Of a stretch of DNA of 64,000 nt, positions 37,445 to 49,630 are shown piece by piece. Within the stretch, counting starts at the first letter, position 1. The number at the start of each line of letters is the position of its first letter. The notes beneath the pieces are model-generated. The model ran no database searches. It was not told the origin of the DNA and was given only the letters and a program-made list of their open reading frames with translations. The position numbers were made by a program, and so were the translations under genes. Origin of the DNA: Allobosea sp. (GTDB taxonomy: Bacteria; Pseudomonadota; Alphaproteobacteria; Rhizobiales; Beijerinckiaceae); contig JAAEQB010000075.1 of assembly GCA_024231975.1 (NCBI GenBank), forward strand, positions 117,770 through 181,769, in the 5' to 3' direction.

Positions 37445-37569
37445 CGGTCGGGCCTTTCCCGGGCACGCTCACGACTCCGCGAGGGCACGAACGGCGCCAC
37501 GCCTGCGACGCTTTGCGTCCCTAGCCTCGATGGCTGCGGGCCGCTCCGGGTCCGAAGGGAGCCTGGCGC

Positions 37570-38229
37570 GTGGTGCAGCCGACCATCGATGACGAGACTG
37601 ATGCCGGCGGCGAGCGCGGGCGCCCGCGCTGGGGGCTGCGCATCGGGCTCGGCGCAGTCGTCGCGATCCTGATCGGCTACTGGCTGTCTCCTTATGTGAG
37701 CGCGACTCGCTTCGCGCTCGCGGCCAATGCGGGGGCGAGCGAGGAGATCCTCGCACGGACCGACCTGCCGGCGTTGCGCGCCTCCTTCGCTCGGCAGATC
37801 GTCAGGACCTATCTGGCGCGCCAACCTCAAACCCGCTCGCTCGATCCGCTGGCGCGTCAGGTGGTCGGAAGCGTCGCGACCGGCTATGTCGAAGCCATCA
37901 TCGCCGAACATCTGACACCGCAGGCGATCGCGACCCTGATCAGCGCCCGCGGCGCGGCAGCTCAGCCCGGCAGCCCGCTTGGTCGCGGCGTGGCATTGCC
38001 GAGCATGGACATCCAGGGGGCTTGGGCCTTGTTCGCCAACTCCGGTTTCGATGGCCCGGCCAGTTTCGCCGTCGAGCTTCCGGCCCGGGACGAGGCGAGC
38101 GCGGACCGCTATCGCCTCCGCTTCGGGCTGGCGGGGCTGGGTTGGGTGCTTCGTGCCGTCGAGTTGCCGCAGACGGCGCTCGACAAGCTCGCAGACGAAT
38201 TGAAGGCTCGAACCGATCGCGGCGCCTGA
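37570..38229 (+). CDS. DUF2939 domain protein
   Basis: 219 residues from a GTG start. One N-terminal membrane helix (about 24-42, LRIGLGAVVAILIGYWLSPY) is followed by the DUF2939 region with YVSATRFALAANAGASEEILARTDLPALRASF. The remainder is probably periplasmic, with no recognised catalytic motif. It sits between tolB and pal, spaced by 125 and 178 bases, so it may or may not be co-transcribed with the tol genes. Confidence 0.75.
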   Translation: MVQPTIDDETDAGGERGRPRWGLRIGLGAVVAILIGYWLSPYVSATRFALAANAGASEEILARTDLPALRASFARQIVRTYLARQPQTRSLDPLARQVVGSVATGYVEAIIAEHLTPQAIATLISARGAAAQPGSPLGRGVALPSMDIQGAWALFANSGFDGPASFAVELPARDEASADRYRLRFGLAGLGWVLRAVELPQTALDKLADELKARTDRGA

Positions 38230-38407
38230 TGCAGGAATGCAACATCATCGAACCGTCGGTTTCCGGCCATATTTGGTTAACCATAAGCCGCAATGCCGCC
38301 ACTTCGCCTTGTTTTGGCAAGGTCTCGTTTAGGTTGACACTTCATTGATGGTGGACCGCGTGACGCCGCCCGGCGCGCTCCGCGTCCGAAATTCGGAGAG
38401 AATTGAC

Positions 38408-38908
38408 ATGCTCGCCTCCTTTGCCGCCAGCGCCCGCACGGTGCGCATCGCCGCCGCCCTGATGGGTGCGCTCGCCCTCGGCGCCTGCGCCAAGGACCAG
38501 AACGCCGACGGCTTCGGCGCCGGCGGCGCCGCCACCCCCGGCAGCGCCCAGGACTTCGTTGTGAACGTCGGCGATCGCGTCTTCTTCGAGACCGACTCCA
38601 CCGACCTGACCCCGACCGCGGTCGCGACCCTCGACAAGCAGTCGAGCTGGCTGCAGCGCTATCCGCGCTACACCTTCACCATCGAAGGCCATGCCGACGA
38701 GCGCGGCACCCGCGAATACAACTACTCGCTCGGCGCCCGCCGCGCCCAGACGGTGCGCGACTATCTCGCCTCGCGCGGCATCCCCGGCAACCGCATCCGC
38801 ACCATCTCCTACGGCAAGGAGCGGCCGGTGGCGGTCTGCAACGACATCTCCTGCTGGTCGCAGAACCGCCGCGCCGTGACCGTGCTGGACGGCGCCGGCG
38901 GTGTCTGA
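38408..38908 (+). CDS. pal: peptidoglycan-associated lipoprotein Pal
   Basis: 166 residues. A lipobox ALALGAC gives lipidated Cys27. The OmpA-like domain has VFFETDSTDLTPTAVATL, IEGHADERGTREYNYSLGARRA and the end block YGKERPVAVC...NRRAVTVL. Pal anchors the outer membrane to peptidoglycan and pairs with TolB. An upstream GAGAG ribosome site supports the ATG at 38408. A TTAACCAT element lies about 125 bases upstream. Confidence 0.95.
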   Translation: MLASFAASARTVRIAAALMGALALGACAKDQNADGFGAGGAATPGSAQDFVVNVGDRVFFETDSTDLTPTAVATLDKQSSWLQRYPRYTFTIEGHADERGTREYNYSLGARRAQTVRDYLASRGIPGNRIRTISYGKERPVAVCNDISCWSQNRRAVTVLDGAGGV

Positions 38909-38938
38909 TCCGGACAACGCGATAAAAGCTTGACGGGG

Positions 38939-38971
38939 CCGGCGCTTACCGCAAGGAAAGCGCCGGCTTTT
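38939..38971 (+). terminator. pal rho-independent terminator
   Basis: GCCGGCGCTT/AAGCGCCGGC (ten base pairs) is followed by TTTT, 31 bases after the pal stop and before cpoB. It suggests that cpoB has its own promoter or depends on read-through. Confidence 0.85.
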
Positions 38972-39038
38972 CCATATTTTGGCCGCGGTATTCGCGTGTG
39001 ATAAAGTCTGTCCCCGGGACGATGCGGTTTTGCCTGAT

Positions 39039-39980
39039 ATGAACTTTGCGACGATTTCGATTCCGAGCCTGAAACGGCTTTCGCTGCGGCATGCCCTGCT
39101 TGCCGGTTTCTCTCTGCTGGCGATCGGTGTGGTTCAGCCTGCGGCCGCGCAGGACGCTGCCGATCTCGTGGTGCGCACGAGCCGCCTCGAGAACCAGCTG
39201 CGCCAGCTCTCCGGCCAGATCGAGCAATTGCAGTTCGAGAACCGGCGCCTGACCGAGCAACTGCGCAAGATGCAGGAAGATGTCGACTTCCGCTTCTCCG
39301 AGCGCGGCGGGCAGCGTGGCGGCGCAGCAGCGGCGCCCTCTCCGCAGGCTCCCCGTCCGGCAGCCCCTCCGCAGGCGCCCGGTCGTGAGCGTCGCGGTGA
39401 CGCCTTCGATCCCGCTGCCCAGCCCGGAGCCGCCGGTGGGCCGCGCCAGCTCGGCCAGATCATCGACGAGGAGTTCGCCGGCGATCAGGGGCAGGGGCCG
39501 ATGGACCTGTCCAGTGTCGGGCGCCCGGTTCCGGACGGCGCGTTGCCGCCGGCTGCGCCGCGCGGCACCAGCGTCGCCGCGACCGGGCAGGCGGCGAGCC
39601 CGCGCGAGCTCTATGACGTCGCCTACGCCCATGTCCTGCGCAAGGAGTACGAGCGCGCCGAGATGAGCTTCCGCGAGTTCCTGCAGAGCTATCCGCGCGA
39701 CCGCCTGGCGGCCGACGCCACCTTCTGGCTCGGCGAGAGCTATTTCCAGCGCCGGCGCTATCGCGAAGCGGCCGAGCAGTTCCTGAAGATCTCGCGCGAC
39801 TTTCCGAAGGCCGGCAAGGGCGCCGATAGCCTGCTGAAGCTCGGCATGTCGCTGAACGGGCTCGGTGCGCGCGATCAGGCCTGCGCCACCTTCGCCAAGG
39901 TTGGTGTCGACTATCCCGCCGCCTCGAATGCGGTGCGCCAGGGCGTCGAGCGCGAGCGGCAGCGCGCCCGCTGCGCTTGA
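39039..39980 (+). CDS. cpoB: cell division coordinator CpoB (YbgF)
   Basis: 313 residues. Signal peptide (about 1-36, ending VVQPAAAQ), then a coiled-coil trimer region (LENQLRQLSGQIEQLQFENR), a Pro/Ala/Gly-rich linker of about 90 residues, and a C-terminal TPR domain (YDVAYAHVLRKEYERAEMSF, RRYREAAEQFLKISRDFPKA). CpoB coordinates Tol-driven outer-membrane constriction with PBP1B activity. Its stop overlaps the TTG start of tilS (TTGA). Confidence 0.92.
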   Translation: MNFATISIPSLKRLSLRHALLAGFSLLAIGVVQPAAAQDAADLVVRTSRLENQLRQLSGQIEQLQFENRRLTEQLRKMQEDVDFRFSERGGQRGGAAAAPSPQAPRPAAPPQAPGRERRGDAFDPAAQPGAAGGPRQLGQIIDEEFAGDQGQGPMDLSSVGRPVPDGALPPAAPRGTSVAATGQAASPRELYDVAYAHVLRKEYERAEMSFREFLQSYPRDRLAADATFWLGESYFQRRRYREAAEQFLKISRDFPKAGKGADSLLKLGMSLNGLGARDQACATFAKVGVDYPAASNAVRQGVERERQRARCA

Positions 39981-41035
39981 GCGCGGCGCTTGCCGATCCT
40001 TCGAAGCCCGAGCCGCTGACGGCGGCGGAAGCCGCAGTTCTGTTCCGCCCGCTCTCGGGCGAGAATGCGCTCGTCGTCGGAGTGTCCGGCGGGCCGGACT
40101 CCGTCGCTCTCCTCGCGCTTCTGGCCGAATGGACCGGACAGGGCCGCCCGCGGCTCCTGGCGGTCACCGTCGATCACGGCCTGCGCCCCGAGGCGGCGCA
40201 GGAGGCGGCGATGGTCGGCGAGCTCTGCACGAGGCTCGGCATCGAGCACCACACGCGGCGCTGGCAGGGTCCGAAGCCGCAGGCTGGCGTGCAGGAGAAG
40301 GCGCGCGGGGCGCGCTATGCCTTGCTGGCGGAGGAGGCGCGGGGCTCCGGCGCCAGCGCGATCATCACCGCCCATACCGCCGACGACCAGGCGGAGACCC
40401 TGCTGATGCGAATGGCGGCCGGCTCCGGTCTTGCCGGGCTCGCAGGCATGGCGCCGCGCAGCGCCGTGAACGGCGTTGTCCTGGCAAGGCCATTGCTCGG
40501 GATCGAGAAACGGCGGCTCGTCGCGACCTGCGACGCGCGAGGGTTTCCTTTCGTGCGCGATCCGTCCAATGACGATCCGCGCTTCACCCGCATCCGTTGG
40601 CGCGGATTGCTGCCGGTCTTGGCCGAGGAAGGGCTGACCGCCCCGCGTCTCGGGCAGCTTGGGCATCGGCTGGCGCGCGCAGATGAAGCACTGGACAGGC
40701 TGGCGGCCCGTGCCCTGGCGAGCGTGCCGGCCGGAGACGACAGCGGGACGCGCTGGTTCGATTTCGCGCGCCTCTGCGGGGAGCCCGAGGAGATCGTGAT
40801 CCGGAGCCTGGGGCTGGCGCTCGCCGCCGCGCAGGATGGCGACGCGCAGGCCGGCGTGCCGCTGCGCCTGGCCCGGCTCGAGGATTGCGCGCAGGCCCTG
40901 ATCGCCGCGGCGCGCGAGGGCAGGGCGCTGCGGCGCACGCTCGGCGGCTTTCGTCTGTCGCTCGCCGGCAATGGCGTTTTGACGCTGATGCGCGAGGGCG
41001 AAAGGCGCCGGGGTGTTCACCCTGCGACGGTATAA
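39977..41035 (+). CDS. tilS: tRNA(Ile)-lysidine synthase TilS
   Basis: 352 residues from a TTG start that overlaps the cpoB stop. The PP-loop is VGVSGGPDSVALL (about 34-46), followed by AVTVDHGLRPEA and ITAHTADDQAETLLMRMAAGSGLAGL. The C-terminal part is shorter and less conserved. TilS modifies the CAU anticodon of tRNA-Ile2 to lysidine, an essential step. The coupling to cpoB and position before ftsH are usual in Rhizobiales. Confidence 0.92.
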   Translation: MSAALADPSKPEPLTAAEAAVLFRPLSGENALVVGVSGGPDSVALLALLAEWTGQGRPRLLAVTVDHGLRPEAAQEAAMVGELCTRLGIEHHTRRWQGPKPQAGVQEKARGARYALLAEEARGSGASAIITAHTADDQAETLLMRMAAGSGLAGLAGMAPRSAVNGVVLARPLLGIEKRRLVATCDARGFPFVRDPSNDDPRFTRIRWRGLLPVLAEEGLTAPRLGQLGHRLARADEALDRLAARALASVPAGDDSGTRWFDFARLCGEPEEIVIRSLGLALAAAQDGDAQAGVPLRLARLEDCAQALIAAAREGRALRRTLGGFRLSLAGNGVLTLMREGERRRGVHPATV

Positions 41036-41146
41036 CCCGAAGAAGGGCTACGCTTCCCTTGGCAAGGGGGCATGGCGGCCCTAGATTAGACAGCGAAAAC
41101 CTCAGGCTCGCGCGGCAATTCCGTCGGCGAGCGGATCGGAACCCTG

Positions 41147-43072
<1,926 letters not shown>

Positions 43073-43102
43073 GTGCCGGGCAAACGAGCCTCATGACGAT
43101 CG

Positions 43103-43127
43103 AGGGCGGCCTTGCGGCCGCCCTTTC
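43103..43127 (+). terminator. ftsH rho-independent terminator
   Basis: GGGCGGCC/GGCCGCCC hairpin with a TTGC loop followed by TTTCT, 31 bases after the ftsH stop. Confidence 0.8.
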
Positions 43128-43275
43128 TCTTGGGGTTTCCCCGCAATCCACCGCGCAAGGACATACCCCTGCTTGACGGATACGCTTCGACACAATTTGT
43201 GAGAAGCTGAGCGGGCGAAGAGCCTGTATGAGCTGACAAAAGCAATTGATCGGACAAGGCTCCGAGGGCGATTTC

Positions 43276-44619
<1,344 letters not shown>

Positions 44620-44641
44620 GCGTATCCGGTCCGCCCCGTAC

Positions 44642-44681
44642 CGTCATTCTGGCGCTCTGCTGTGTTGCAGCCGGAATGACG
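44642..44681. repeat. short palindromic repeat
   Basis: CGTCATTCTGGC and GCCGGAATGACG form an imperfect hairpin around a 15-base loop, 23 bases after glmM. The GTCAT/ATGAC ends resemble the repeats at 23059 and 59621. Confidence 0.65.
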
Positions 44682-44883
44682 CAGTGTGTCCCTGAGAAGC
44701 GCGCGGCTCGATCTGATCAAAGTCTTCGCAGAGATGACCTGTCAGAGCCAACGCAGCCGTTTACGGATCGATAGCGTTAGTTTTTAAGGTTAAGTGTCGT
44801 TTAAGAAATCCGTGGCAAGGTTTCCCCATCGGTAACTCGCGCGCTCATGAGTTCGGCTGCGCGCACATACGAGGGGACCCGCG

Positions 44884-45771
44884 ATGGGCAGCCTGAAATC
44901 TCTCGCGCTTGCTGGCGCCATGGCCGTGAGCGCGTCCGCCATCGCCAGTGCCGCAGACTTTCCGGTCGCCCAGCCGGTTCCCCCCCCGCCGCCGGAACTG
45001 CGCGGCACGATCTCGTCGGGCATCTATCTGCGCGGCGATGTCGGCGTCGGCTACCAGCAGATCGACAAATACGAGCAGGCGGATGTCCGCACCAATGGCG
45101 GCAGCTTCTACGGCCAGACGGATCAGACCACGGCCTTCTTCGCCGGCGCCGGCATCGGCTACCGCTTCAACAACTGGTTCCGCGTCGATGGTACCTTCGA
45201 GTATCGCGGCGGCGGCTCCATCGGCGTGAACGACCGCATCGACTACACCAATGGGTTCGGCAATCCCGGTATCCTGACCAATACCTACAAGGGCAACCTG
45301 TCTTCGATGGTCGCCCTGTTCAACGCCTATGTCGACCTCGGCACCTGGAACTGCCTGACGCCCTATATCGGCGCCGGTATCGGCGTGGCGCGCAACCGGA
45401 TCACCGGTTTGACCGACCAAGGCATCAACTGGGTCGATACCACGACCGGCATCATCCAGCCGACGCTCGGCACCGCCAGCAGCGGCACCAAGACCGGCGT
45501 CGCCTGGGCGCTGATGGCCGGCGTCGGCTACGAGGTGAACAAGAACCTGACGCTCGAAGTCGGCTATCGCTATCTCAATCTCGGCGACGCCCAGTCCGGG
45601 CCGATCCGCAACGCCTTCCTGAACGAGTCCTATGCGCCGCTGAAGGTCAAGTCGATCGACAGCCACGACATCAAGATCGGCATGCGCTGGAACTTCGGCG
45701 AGCCGGATTGCTGCGGCCCGGTCGAGCGCCCGGTCACCTACGCGCCGGCCCCGGTCGTCCGCAAATACTGA
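44884..45771 (+). CDS. outer membrane beta-barrel protein (Omp25/RopB-like)
   Basis: 295 residues. Signal peptide LKSLALAGAMAVSASAIASA, then a Pro-rich linker and an eight-stranded barrel pattern (GIYLRGDVGVGYQQIDKYE, AGAGIGYRFNNWFRVDGTFE, WALMAGVGYEVNKNLTLEVG). It ends in a C-terminal Tyr, in place of the more usual Phe of barrels. This is the alphaproteobacterial Omp25/Omp31/RopB style of surface protein. The ribosome site GAGGGG precedes the ATG. It is a single gene with its own terminator. Confidence 0.85.
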   Translation: MGSLKSLALAGAMAVSASAIASAADFPVAQPVPPPPPELRGTISSGIYLRGDVGVGYQQIDKYEQADVRTNGGSFYGQTDQTTAFFAGAGIGYRFNNWFRVDGTFEYRGGGSIGVNDRIDYTNGFGNPGILTNTYKGNLSSMVALFNAYVDLGTWNCLTPYIGAGIGVARNRITGLTDQGINWVDTTTGIIQPTLGTASSGTKTGVAWALMAGVGYEVNKNLTLEVGYRYLNLGDAQSGPIRNAFLNESYAPLKVKSIDSHDIKIGMRWNFGEPDCCGPVERPVTYAPAPVVRKY

Positions 45772-45793
45772 CCAAGCCTACAGTCCAGAAAAC

Positions 45794-45824
45794 AGCCGCG
45801 CGAGCCATGCTCGCGCGGCTTTTG
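45794..45824 (+). terminator. terminator of the outer membrane protein gene
   Basis: AGCCGCGCGAG/CTCGCGCGGCT (eleven base pairs) with a CCATG loop followed by TTTTG. Confidence 0.85.
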
Positions 45825-45849
45825 TTTTGACGCCGTGCGATCGGTTGAC

Positions 45850-45866
45850 ATACTCCCATGGAGTAT
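45850..45866. promoter_or_regulatory. candidate FrmR operator
   Basis: ATACTCC and GGAGTAT are perfect seven-base arms around CAT, 25 bases before the frmR ATG. A TTGACA (45845-45850) overlaps the left arm. AT-ended arms with a C/G-rich core fit known CsoR/FrmR-family sites. Confidence 0.7.
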
Positions 45867-45890
45867 CCTAGCCCTATGGCATGAAGCGCC

Positions 45891-46190
45891 ATGCCGCATA
45901 GCCCTGACGAGAAGAAGCGTGCTGTCGCGCGCCTGCGCCGCATCAAGGGCCAGGCGGAAGCGCTCGAACGCGCGGTCGAGGCGGGCGTGGATTGCAGCGC
46001 GCTGCTGCAACAGATCGCTGCTTTGCGCGGCGCTGCCAACGGCTTGATGGCCGAGGTTCTGGAGAGCCATCTGCGCGAGACCTTCGGTCTTGCGATTGGG
46101 CACGGACGTCAAGGCGACGAACAGGCCAGTTTCGAGCCCGAAGCCGAGCTCGACGGAATCATACGAATGCTGCGAACCTATCTGAAATAG
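45891..46190 (+). CDS. frmR: formaldehyde-responsive repressor FrmR
   Basis: 99 residues, helical CsoR/RcnR-family protein. It begins MPHSPDEKKRAVARLRRIKG. Pro2, Cys35 and His60 match the residues of E. coli FrmR, where formaldehyde crosslinks Pro2 to Cys35 to release DNA. The block ILQQIAALRGAANGLMAEVLESH is nearly identical apart from its first residue. It lies directly before frmA with a palindromic operator upstream, so it should repress the pair. No good ribosome site is visible; the start codon sits in a GGCATG/CATGCC hairpin. Confidence 0.93.
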   Translation: MPHSPDEKKRAVARLRRIKGQAEALERAVEAGVDCSALLQQIAALRGAANGLMAEVLESHLRETFGLAIGHGRQGDEQASFEPEAELDGIIRMLRTYLK

Positions 46191-46222
46191 GCGCAGGCAA
46201 CGCTCTGAAGGAGGATGCTTAG

Positions 46223-47335
46223 ATGAAGACACGTGCAGCCGTGGCCTGGGAGGCCGGCAAGCCGCTGACGATCGAGACCATCGAGATCGGCGGGCCGAAG
46301 GCCGGCGAGGTGCTGGTCGAGGTGATGGCGACCGGCATCTGCCATACCGACGCCTATACGCTCTCCGGCATGGACTCGGAGGGCAAGTTCCCGGCGATCC
46401 TCGGCCATGAGGGCGCTGGCATCGTGCGCGAGGTCGGCGCCGGCGTCACGACGCTTAAAGCCGGCGACCATGTCATCCCGCTCTACACGCCGGAATGCCG
46501 CAGCTGTAAGTCGTGCCTGTCGCGCCGGACGAACCTCTGCACCTCGATCCGCGCCACGCAGGGGCAGGGCCTCATGCCCGACGGCACCTCGCGCTTCTCC
46601 TGCGATGGCGGTGAAGTTTTTCACTATATGGGCTGCTCGACCTTCGCGAACTTCACCGTGCTGCCGGAGATCGCGCTGGCCAAGGTCCGCGAGGACGCGC
46701 CCTTCGACAAGATCTGCTATATCGGCTGCGGCGTGACGACCGGCATCGGCGCGGTGATCTACACCGCCAAGGTCTGGCCCGGCGCCAACGTCGTCGTCTT
46801 CGGGCTCGGTGGCATCGGTCTCAACGTCATCCAGGGCGCCCGCATGGTCGGCGCCGACAAGATCATCGGCGTCGACATCAATCCGGCGAAGCGGGCGATG
46901 GCCGAGAAGTTCGGCATGACCGACTTCATCAACCCGGCCGAGATCGGCAACGACAAGGTGGTGCAGGCGATCGTCGACCTGACCGGCGGCGGCGCCGACT
47001 TCTCCTTCGACGCGACGGGCAACACCAATGTGATGCGCCAGGCGCTGGAGTGCTGCCATCGCGGCTGGGGCGAGTCGATCATCATCGGCGTCGCCGAGGC
47101 CGGCAAGGAGATCGCCACCCGGCCGTTCCAGCTCGTCACCGGCCGCGTCTGGAAGGGCACGGCCTTCGGCGGGGCGAGGGGCCGCACCGACGTGCCGAAG
47201 ATCGTCGACTGGTACATGGAGGGCAAGATCAACATCGACGATCTGATCACTCACAAGCTCTCGCTCGACGAGATCAACCATGGCTTCGACCTGATGCATG
47301 AGGGCAAGTCGATCCGCTCTGTCGTCGTCTACTGA
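46223..47335 (+). CDS. frmA: S-(hydroxymethyl)glutathione dehydrogenase / class III ADH
   Basis: 370 residues, normal length. The catalytic zinc ligands are in ATGICHTDAYT and GHEGAGIVREV plus a late Cys; the structural zinc site is YTPECRSCKSCLSRRTNLC. The NAD-binding motif is VFGLGGIGLNVIQGARM. It oxidises the glutathione adduct of formaldehyde to S-formylglutathione and also reduces S-nitrosoglutathione. It follows frmR by 32 bases with AAGGAGGATGC as ribosome site. The S-formylglutathione hydrolase (frmB) is not in the window. Confidence 0.95.
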   Translation: MKTRAAVAWEAGKPLTIETIEIGGPKAGEVLVEVMATGICHTDAYTLSGMDSEGKFPAILGHEGAGIVREVGAGVTTLKAGDHVIPLYTPECRSCKSCLSRRTNLCTSIRATQGQGLMPDGTSRFSCDGGEVFHYMGCSTFANFTVLPEIALAKVREDAPFDKICYIGCGVTTGIGAVIYTAKVWPGANVVVFGLGGIGLNVIQGARMVGADKIIGVDINPAKRAMAEKFGMTDFINPAEIGNDKVVQAIVDLTGGGADFSFDATGNTNVMRQALECCHRGWGESIIIGVAEAGKEIATRPFQLVTGRVWKGTAFGGARGRTDVPKIVDWYMEGKINIDDLITHKLSLDEINHGFDLMHEGKSIRSVVVY

Positions 47336-47413
47336 CGCTGAACCGTCGTCCTCCGGGAACGCCTGCGCGCGATCTGTGTTGATCGGTGCAGGCGTTCCAG
47401 CGGGGGACAGGTC

Positions 47414-47827
47414 ATGGCATCCAAGGTCGCAGCGCTCGGAAATCGTTCCGTCTTCACCCGCCTGTCGCAGGTGACGGCGCATTGGGCCGGCAAGCCGCAG
47501 ACATTCTTCGCCGCGCTCGCCATCATCGTCGTCTGGGCGATATCGGGGCCGTTCTTCGGCTTCAACGACACCTGGCAATTGGTGATCAACACCTCGACGA
47601 CGATCGTCACCTTCCTGATGGTGTTCATCATCCAGAACAGTCAGAACCGCGATACCGCGGCGATGCAGATCAAGCTCGACGAGCTGATCAACAAGCTCGA
47701 AGGGGCGCGCGAGGAACTGCTCGATCTCGAGGAACTCGACGAGGACAAGCTCGAGGAGATGCGGGCCGAGTTCGAGGAGTTGGCGCGCAAGGCTCGCGAG
47801 TTGCGCGAGAAGCGCAGCTCGGCTTGA
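47414..47827 (+). CDS. low affinity iron permease family protein (PF04120)
   Basis: 137 residues. Two membrane helices (about 30-50 and 60-78) frame the family motif DTWQLVINTSTTIVTFLMVFIIQNSQNRD. A highly acidic/basic coiled tail follows (LDLEELDEDKLEEMRAEF). The family name comes from yeast Fet4; for small bacterial members iron transport has not been shown. It lies 78 bases after frmA and could be part of the same transcript, though nothing links it to formaldehyde. Confidence 0.82.
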   Translation: MASKVAALGNRSVFTRLSQVTAHWAGKPQTFFAALAIIVVWAISGPFFGFNDTWQLVINTSTTIVTFLMVFIIQNSQNRDTAAMQIKLDELINKLEGAREELLDLEELDEDKLEEMRAEFEELARKARELREKRSSA

Positions 47828-47937
47828 GATTTTTTCAGCGAGCCTGTCGAAATCACGGCTCGTCGCGCGTCGAGGCGGCGGAAGAGGGAAATCGGTCCTT
47901 CCTCCCGCAGCGGCCGCGGGCCGTGAGGAGCCATGCC

Positions 47938-48309
47938 ATGCAGTACATGCTGATCTTCCGCGAGCCTTCTGAAGGCGAGCATCCGCGCAACGATCCCGAG
48001 AAGGCGCAGGCCTATTATGGAGCCTGGAAGGCCTATATCGGCGCGCTCAACCAGGCCGGGATCATCGTCGGCGGCCGCGGGCTGCAGCCGCCGCAGACCG
48101 CAACGACGGTGCGCGTCCGCAACGGCCAGCGGCAGGTGCAGGACGGGCCCTATCCCGACACCAAGGAGCAGCTCGGCGGCTACTATGTGCTGGAGGTCGA
48201 CGATCTCGATGCTGCGCTCGACTGGGCTGCGCGCAGTCCCGCGGCGAGCCAGGGCTCGGTCGAGATCAGGCCGATCCTGATCGTCCCGGAGACGGCCGAG
48301 TTTGCCTGA
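47938..48309 (+). CDS. YCII/DGPF domain protein
   Basis: 123 residues. It begins MQYMLIFREPSEGEHPR and contains the DGPYPDTKEQLGGYYVLEVDD block, the DGPF signature in variant form. YCII-like proteins form a dimeric alpha-beta barrel; their activity is unknown, and the DGPF subgroup occurs with ECF42 sigma factors. Its end overlaps the sigma gene start by 8 bases. GTGAGGAG precedes the ATG at 47938. Confidence 0.88.
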   Translation: MQYMLIFREPSEGEHPRNDPEKAQAYYGAWKAYIGALNQAGIIVGGRGLQPPQTATTVRVRNGQRQVQDGPYPDTKEQLGGYYVLEVDDLDAALDWAARSPAASQGSVEIRPILIVPETAEFA

Positions 48310-49543
48310 GCGGCAACCGGACGGGGCACGGGCGGCGGCAGAACACGCCGCCCGCAGCTCCTATGGACGGCTCGTCGCGACGCTGGCGCGGCAATGGCGG
48401 GACCTTGCCGCGATCGAGGATGCGCTCGCCGATGCATTCCACTCCGCTTTGGAGCATTGGCCGGCGACGGGCGTGCCGGCCCGGCCGGAGGCCTGGCTGC
48501 TCGCTAGCGCCCGCAATGCCCTGATCGACGGCGTCCGCCGCGGCCGTGTGCGCAGCGATGCGGTGCCGACTTTAGCGCTGCTGGCGGAGGCGGACGAAGC
48601 CGCGGGGGCGAGCCTGTTCCCGGATGAGCGCCTGAAGCTGCTCTTCATCTGCGCCCATCCGCAGATCGATGCCGCGGTGCGCCCGGCGCTGATGCTGCAG
48701 ACCGTGCTCGGCCTCGATGCGGCGCGGATCGCCGCCGCCTTCCTGACCTCGCCAGCGGCGCTCGGCCAGCGCCTCGTCCGCGCCAAAGCCAGGATTCGCG
48801 ATGCCGGGCTCGCCTTCACCGTGCCGGAGCAGGCGGACTTGCCGGAGCGGCTGCATTGCGTGCTGCAGGCGATCTACGCCGCCTATGGCAGCGGCTGGGA
48901 GGATGTCGCCGGCGCCGATCGCAAGCGCCAGGGCCTGACCGGGGAGGCGATCTTCCTGGCGCGGCTGGTTGCGGGCCTGCTTCCGGCTGAGCCGGAGGCT
49001 CGCGGTCTGCTCGCGCTCATCCTGCATTGCGAGGCCCGCCACGCGGCGAGGCGCGATGCCACGGGCGCCTTCGTCGCGCTGTCCGAGCAGGATACCAGCC
49101 TGTGGTCGGGCGAGCTGATCGACGAGGCCGAACGTGAGCTGGCCGCCGCCTCGCATCTGGGGCGCCTCGGCCCGTTCCAGCTGGAGGCGGCGATCCAGTC
49201 GGTCCATGCCGGCCGCGCCCACACCGGCCGAACGGAGTGGCCCGTGTTGGCGCAGCTCTATGAGGGGCTGGTGCAGATTGCGCCGACGCTGGGAGCGCTG
49301 ACCGGGCGCGCCGCCGCCTTCGCCGAGGCGTTCGGGCCGGAGCGCGGTCTGGTGCTGCTGGCGGAGCTGCCGGAAGCACAGGCTGTTGGCTACCAGCCCT
49401 ATTGGGCGCTCAAGGCGCAACTGTTGGTGCGAGCCGGCGACGCTGCTGCTGCCAGGGACGCCTATAGCCGTGCCATCGGCCTTGCCGAGGACCCAGCGGT
49501 GCGCAGCTTTCTGCAGAAGGCGCAGAGGCGCGCGGGCGGCTAG
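48302..49543 (+). CDS. ECF42-type RNA polymerase sigma factor
   Basis: 413 residues from a TTG start. The sigma region 2 is within YGRLVATLARQWRDLAAIEDALADAF, and region 4 around PALMLQTVLGLDAARIAAAFL. The C-terminal 220 residues are a helical extension with TPR-like repeats (YEGLVQIAPTLGALTGRAAA; AAARDAYSRAIGLAED), the ECF42 architecture. ECF42 factors have no anti-sigma gene, and the extension is thought to control them. The overlapping DGPF gene upstream is the usual partner and probable target. Confidence 0.88.
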   Translation: MPERQPDGARAAAEHAARSSYGRLVATLARQWRDLAAIEDALADAFHSALEHWPATGVPARPEAWLLASARNALIDGVRRGRVRSDAVPTLALLAEADEAAGASLFPDERLKLLFICAHPQIDAAVRPALMLQTVLGLDAARIAAAFLTSPAALGQRLVRAKARIRDAGLAFTVPEQADLPERLHCVLQAIYAAYGSGWEDVAGADRKRQGLTGEAIFLARLVAGLLPAEPEARGLLALILHCEARHAARRDATGAFVALSEQDTSLWSGELIDEAERELAAASHLGRLGPFQLEAAIQSVHAGRAHTGRTEWPVLAQLYEGLVQIAPTLGALTGRAAAFAEAFGPERGLVLLAELPEAQAVGYQPYWALKAQLLVRAGDAAAARDAYSRAIGLAEDPAVRSFLQKAQRRAGG

Positions 49544-49630
49544 TCGTGATCGGCCGCAGCTGTACGCCGGCAGGCGTGACGCTATCCTTCCCTTGCGCAA
49601 TGCGGCGCGAATCTGCCGGAGACGGACGCC

